Of a stretch of 64,000 nucleotides of DNA, positions 51,256 to 64,000 are shown one piece after another (positions within the stretch are counted from its first letter, which is position 1; each line of letters starts with the position of its first letter). Location: contig JAQFVV010000279.1 of the NCBI GenBank assembly GCA_028023455.1, forward strand, positions 806,001 through 870,000. Reading direction: 5' to 3'. Origin of the DNA: Epiperipatus broadwayi (lineage: Eukaryota > Onychophora > Udeonychophora > Euonychophora > Peripatidae). The position numbers were made by a program, and so were the translations under genes. The notes beneath the pieces are model-generated. The model did not search any database. It had not been told where the DNA came from and was given only the letters and a program-made list of their open reading frames with translations.

Positions 51256-51309
51256 TAGTAGTAGGAGGAGGAGGAGTAATGGTAATAGTAGTGTTGTTAT
51301 TATTATTAT
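51254..51309. repeat. TAG/GAG/TAT triplet array, 5' side of CR1 copy 2
   Basis: Irregular GTA, GGA and TTA units. It ends where homology to the CR1 ORF2 begins. Confidence 0.8.
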
Positions 51310-52287
51310 TAAAAATTAGTGAATGTGGATTTGGAATCAGTTGCTAAATGACTAGCATATAATTTGTTATTGGTAAATTTTTATAAAACAAAAGGTATTC
51401 TTTTTCTTATAAGCATATTTTTTTATCTCTCTTAAGATTAAAATTTGTTGTAAGTATATTTTGCATTATAATAATCTGTGTACTTGTAAGAATATTCCTT
51501 TGGAGGATAATTATTGTTATTTGGGAAAATATGTTGATTCCAGATTGTGTTGGACAAACCATATTACCTATCTTTGTCAACAGTTACATAATTTAAATTA
51601 TAGGTTTTATTACTTAGTTAAATTTATCCCTAGGTCTGCTATCATTTTTATTTACATTATCTGTTATCAGAGTAATTTATCTTGTAATATCATTATTTGA
51701 GGTAATACTTCTTTATATTTTCTATCTTTTTTGTGTGTTTTACAAAATTATAATTTGTGCATTATCTTTGGTAGATCTCTTTCCTCTTCTGTTTGAGATA
51801 TTTATTTTGAGCTAGGTTTATTTGATGTAAATTGCTTATACCAATACAGAGTTATTTTTGATATTTTTTGTGCTAAACATTTTCTGAATTCTAGAGTTTC
51901 TGTTCTAAATACTAGTCTTTCAAATAAATTTTAATTACCATTACTATTTTTTAAAGGAATCTAGAAGAAAACAATATGTCTATTTTGGTTCAAGTTATTT
52001 AATAAATTTATATATGAGTGTTCAAGAGATTTGAATAATATATGTTATGTATCTTTCAAAAAGTATTTACATCAGTGATTGCGTAGTATGTATTAATTTT
52101 GGCATTTATTTTATTTATTTATATATTTTCTAAACTGTTCTTTTGCAATTTGAATTTTTGGTTGCATTTTTATTTTGTTTTGTGATTTTTACATGTAAAT
52201 TCTACACAAAATATTTTTTTTGTTTGGAGTTTTCAAATAATTGTGATCTACTTTGTTTTATTTCATAGAATAAATTGAATTACATTG
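51310..52287 (+). pseudogene. CR1-group LINE copy 2, 5'-truncated
   Basis: Starts within ORF2: KLVNVDLESVAK matches KLVNEDLDSIGK of the intact element. From 51461 a frame reads YNNLCTCKNIPLEDNYCYLG, YVDSRLCWTNHITYLCQQL and YYLVKFIPRSAIIFIYIICY, close to the C-terminal RT region of the 24-28 kb element. Stops follow. The 3' end CATAGAATAAATTGAATT is conserved; the next TTGAA-type units have mutated to ACATTG. Orientation is opposite to that of the intact copy. About 980 bases long. Confidence 0.88.
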
Positions 52288-52574
<287 letters not shown>

Positions 52575-52599
52575 ATGAATCCAATGATGATGATAATGA

Positions 52600-53010
52600 T
52601 ATTTCAAAGGGTAAACTTTATTGAGACACAAAAGATTTACATAAGTTAAAATTGAAAACATGAAGTCTTAGATATAAATTGATTCATGGTACTAAATATG
52701 TAATAAAGCTTTACAATTTTGATGGTGATAAGAAGAAACACACGATTTACATTTATACAGAAATAATAATTATTACATAACAAAATACTTATTTCAAAAT
52801 AAGTTTATAGAATTGTAAATGTGATATTAAAATAAATACATGGAAACCCATGGCACAAGATTGAAATCATATTGAGAAGCACTTGTAGTTGTTGTTAAAC
52901 TGATATATGGACCCATAAAAAGTGGGCTCATATTATGATGGTATTATAGTTTCCATAGCTAAATCATATTGTTTGTTAATTTGTTACATATATTCTATGA
53001 GAAAAAAATG
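52600..53010 (-). other. Probable retroelement 3' end (family D), minus strand
   Basis: Minus strand: TATGTAAATCTTTTGTGTCTCAATAAAGTTTACCC, then triplets. A similar layout (TATGTAAATC...GTCAATAAACTC) stands at 54425-54480, so both may be 3' UTRs of one family. No coding part recognised. Confidence 0.4.
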
Positions 53011-53019
53011 AAAAATACT

Positions 53020-53600
53020 AATGAGCATGAATTTCTTCTTAAAAAAAACAAAAAAAAAAACAATGGGTTCAAAAATTGCATCTTGGGAGAATAAAAAACC
53101 CACTAGTATGCCTGAATTACATCATGGGGAAAATCAGAATATAGTAGTCAGCATGAATTACATTTTGTAAAATGAAAAAAATACTAGTTCAGAATGGATT
53201 GTATCTTGGGAGAATGGAATAACATTGGGAAGCATGAAATGCATCTTGGGGAAAATCGATAAACACTAATCATCATGAACTGCATTTTTGTTCAATAGAA
53301 AAGTAACATTTCAGCATGAATTGCATCCTGAAAAGTGAAAAAGCAACCCACTTAACATGCATTGTATCCTGGGAATATGGAAAAATACCAGTTTAGCATA
53401 AATTGCACTTTGAAAAAATAAAAAAAACCTGTTCTGCATGAATTGCATCTTGGTAAAATGGAAAAATACTAGGTGACATAAATTACATCTTCAGGGAATA
53501 TAAAAACCCTAGTGAACATGAATTGCATCTGGAAAAAAATAGAAAAACCCAAGTCAGCATGGATTATATCTTGGGAAAATGCACTTTGGTAAAATGTAAA
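53020..53600. repeat. Degenerate minisatellite, period about 42 bp, about 14 units
   Basis: The core AGCATGAATTGCATCTTGGG returns near 53026, 53068, 53110, 53150, 53190, 53238, 53273, 53314, 53358, 53396, 53436, 53477, 53516 and 53558, each followed by an A-rich part (AAAATGGAAAAATACTAGT). Units differ by many substitutions, so the array is old. Confidence 0.85.
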
Positions 53601-53995
53601 AATATCAGCTATAATCAAGTTGTATCCTTTAATAGGGATGCCATTGAGCAATTTTTTTGGCTGAAATTTAATAACATTCAACTATTATACAGAAAAAAAA
53701 GTAATATTTGTTGTGAAACTATAATTATACAATTTTTAAAACAAAATTGCAATTTTTATTTTATTTCACTTATGGGTTAAAATAAATATGATTAAATGAT
53801 TCTATGTGCACACATGGAAATGTTTTAAAAAGTATGCCATATAATCAAGTTTTATTCTATCTTTGGTAAGATGTAAAGCTTATTTTTAATAAATACAGTC
53901 TTTAGTAAACTTACAGAATTTGATGCAGGTGCTCTTGGAATGATCATATTGACAGGTCTAAGATTTACTGATCTACTATTACTGCTGCCACCATC
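53601..53995. other. Unassigned AT-rich sequence
   Basis: Two related pieces (TATCAGCTATAATCAAGTTGTATCC near 53610; TGCCATATAATCAAGTTTTATTC near 53835) suggest an old duplication. Nothing coding recognised. Confidence 0.4.
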
Positions 53996-54420
<425 letters not shown>

Positions 54421-55200
54421 ATTTTGTTTCAACAATAGAGTTTATTGACTTATACAGGGTTACATGATTTACATATGTTCAAATTATTGTATAGGTTACA
54501 TTGGTATATTCACAAAACAGGATAATCCAGATTAATTTTGTATTATTTCTCATGGAGCTTTAAATATAAATTGTGTGTAGTCATTGTTTTTCTTGAGAAA
54601 CATTTGTTTCTGATTCTAAGCCCCACATCTAAAGAAGTGTTCAAACATAATTGATTCCTAATCTGCATAAGTTCTTTCCATAGGCTATTATTAAATGCAT
54701 TTGATAAATGTATGTGAAAAGATAGTATTTTTAATGTACAACACTTATAAAGTATTGTGAAGATAAAATTCATGTGTTTTCAATACTATTTTTATTTTGT
54801 CATCTGATAGGTTGACCTGCGTATCTTTGGTCAATGTTAAAGTCATTGTGTCCACAGACATAAATATTATTCCATGCCCATTGAAAGTAATATGAAAGTA
54901 CCATCTAATTGGGCAAGACACTTCTGTTACTATTTATAAAATGTTTACTTTGCCATTTGACTTCTTGGATGTGAATTTGGATTAGTTTTTCATGGGTCAA
55001 AAATATGCTTTATAAAAGACTAGTTGTCCCTTTCCCTTAGTTATTCCAGCTTGGTAACGATTGTGGAGGAAAGTTTTCTGATGTTTGTCTAAGAGTGCAA
55101 ATGTGTTAGCATGTGAAATGGGGATAAACTTTTTAAACTATTGATCATATTCTTTTGAATCTTGTTTAAAGCTGTACATAAATAAAAGATATGTTACTTT
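54421..55200 (-). pseudogene. Probable retroelement 3' part (family D), coding origin uncertain
   Basis: 3' end on the minus strand: TATGTAAATCATGTAACCCTG...CAATAAACTC at the triplet array. Two minus-strand frames overlap: 54773-54543 (IHLSNAFNNSLWKELMQIRN, LCLNTSLDVGLRIRNKCF) and, just upstream, about 54900-54730 (HITFNGHGIIFMSVDTMTLT, KTHEFYLHNTL). They may be parts of one broken ORF. No diagnostic motif seen; assignment to a retroelement rests on the 3' end. Confidence 0.35.
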
Positions 55201-57552
<2,352 letters not shown>

Positions 57553-57937
57553 TGTTTAGTATTATAATATACTGTTTGTAATATGTTATTGAGAAATATA
57601 TATATATATTTGTGGTATGAATATATAATTACTTTAAGGATATATAAATGTATAACGGTATATACATTTATTATATTAAAATTAGTTCCAACCAGTAACC
57701 ACCTAAACATTCACAGTAAATATAGCAACCAATATCTCTAACTGCTGTCAAGGCAACCTTCACACCTTTTAATAGCAAGAATGGAACTCCTATGGACACT
57801 TAAAGATTGCAACTTGACTACAGAGTATGAAATATTGTTACAATGAAGTTTAAATAAACCTCTTTAAACATGAAATAAACATGTCACTATAATGCAACTA
57901 ATAAATAGTCATCTAAAACATAATGTTTTAGATGATT

Positions 57938-63437
<5,500 letters not shown>

Positions 63438-63475
63438 CCAAGCGTTTTCAACTCTTACGAGTCCTTATCAAGGCA
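63438..63475 (-). ncRNA. Isolated PLE-type hammerhead-like hairpin motif
   Basis: Minus strand: CCTTGATAAG, stem GACTC, loop GTAA, stem GAGTT, then GAAAACGCTTGG. Layout (TGATA/GA, stem II, GAAA, CG) matches the motifs beside the three PLE remnants. No PLE coding sequence is seen next to it, so it may be the 3' end of a strongly truncated copy. Confidence 0.4.
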
Positions 63476-64000
63476 GTGTAAACAATTCTATTTTCTCAAT
63501 TGACAGGAATTGTTATTTATATTATTTTTATATTATATACAGAAGTATTATTTATTTATTTATTATATACATAATTTTAAAAATTAACAGTAAGCAAACC
63601 CATTATTATTGTATGACATGTCTTTACCAGATATTCTTCAATTATATAATATATTTATTATAATTGTTTTATTTAATATTAAGAGATGAGTTGGGTGACA
63701 AATGATACTATTTAAGGGATCAAAATTAAATTTCCATCAAATGTAAATATTGCTTTATTTAATATAGTTAATCAGTAATCAACACAAAATAGAAAAACGA
63801 TTTTTTTTTTATTTTTATAAAACATTGTGATTAAATAGCTATATGACAAATATATAGATATTAAATAAAACATCACTTCCAAATTTGTTTGCTACATTAA
63901 GTAAAGACGAGATACTTTTGGTGGTAACATAAATTTGACTTAATTGTATAACTTATCAGGATCTCATCTGTATTTTTTATTATATCTGAAATGACAAGAA
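63476..64000. other. Unassigned AT-rich sequence to the window edge
   Basis: AATTCCTGTCAATTGAGAAAATAGAATTG-type sequence (minus strand) follows the hairpin motif and may belong to the same PLE end; the rest shows nothing recognisable. Confidence 0.4.

Overview
This window reads as non-coding, repeat-dominated DNA from a large, strongly AT-rich animal genome, most likely an invertebrate. The evidence is the absence of any recognisable host gene in 64 kb, the mixture of metazoan retroelement types (a CR1-group LINE whose ORF1 carries a PHD finger, Penelope-like elements with a GIY-YIG nuclease, APE-type LINEs with a C-terminal zinc finger), a hAT-type MITE, and about twenty long (TA)n arrays. 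I cannot name the species. Nothing suggests a prokaryote, organelle or virus. The standard genetic code fits the open frames.

Layout. 1-5.1 kb: two decayed copies of LINE family A (my label) joined to TAG/TAT arrays, with a tandem duplication between them. 5.1-5.8 kb: a composite trinucleotide array and a (GATA)n array. 5.8-20 kb: AT-rich sequence with (TA)n arrays and two long inverted repeats (7.3-7.75 kb and 12.4-12.7 kb). 20.0-22.6 kb: a nearly full-length but mutated Penelope-like element (PLE) with short terminal direct repeats. 24.0-28.3 kb: an almost intact 4-kb CR1-group LINE on the minus strand, bounded on both sides by (AAT)n. 28.3-32.8 kb: unassigned AT-rich sequence. 32.8-34.5 kb: two converging fragments of other PLE lineages. 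34.5-34.7 kb: a hairpin. 35.0-35.9 kb and 49.2-49.85 kb: 3' ends of LINE family C. 37.65-43.0 kb and 43.2-49.1 kb: two long decayed minus-strand LINE A copies, the second interrupted by a 400-bp long-arm inverted-repeat element and a hAT-like MITE. 51.1-52.6 kb: a tRNA-like SINE head and a 5'-truncated CR1 copy, again between TAN arrays. 53.0-53.6 kb: a degenerate minisatellite with a ~42-bp period. 54-64 kb: more arrays, faint retroelement remains and one isolated PLE-type hairpin motif.

The theme linking these parts is retroelements and simple repeats. LINE 3' ends of several families, on both strands, abut TAN trinucleotide arrays. The two CR1 copies have such arrays on both sides, and in three places two 3' ends face each other across one shared array. 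This suggests target-primed insertion into microsatellites, or tails that grow into microsatellites and then serve as landing sites. A second theme is a hairpin plus GAAA motif, hammerhead-ribozyme-like, at the 3' side of all PLE remnants. A third is a set of long near-perfect inverted repeats of unknown class. All open frames made of repeated YI, N, I, L, T or Y are translations of microsatellites and are not annotated as genes.
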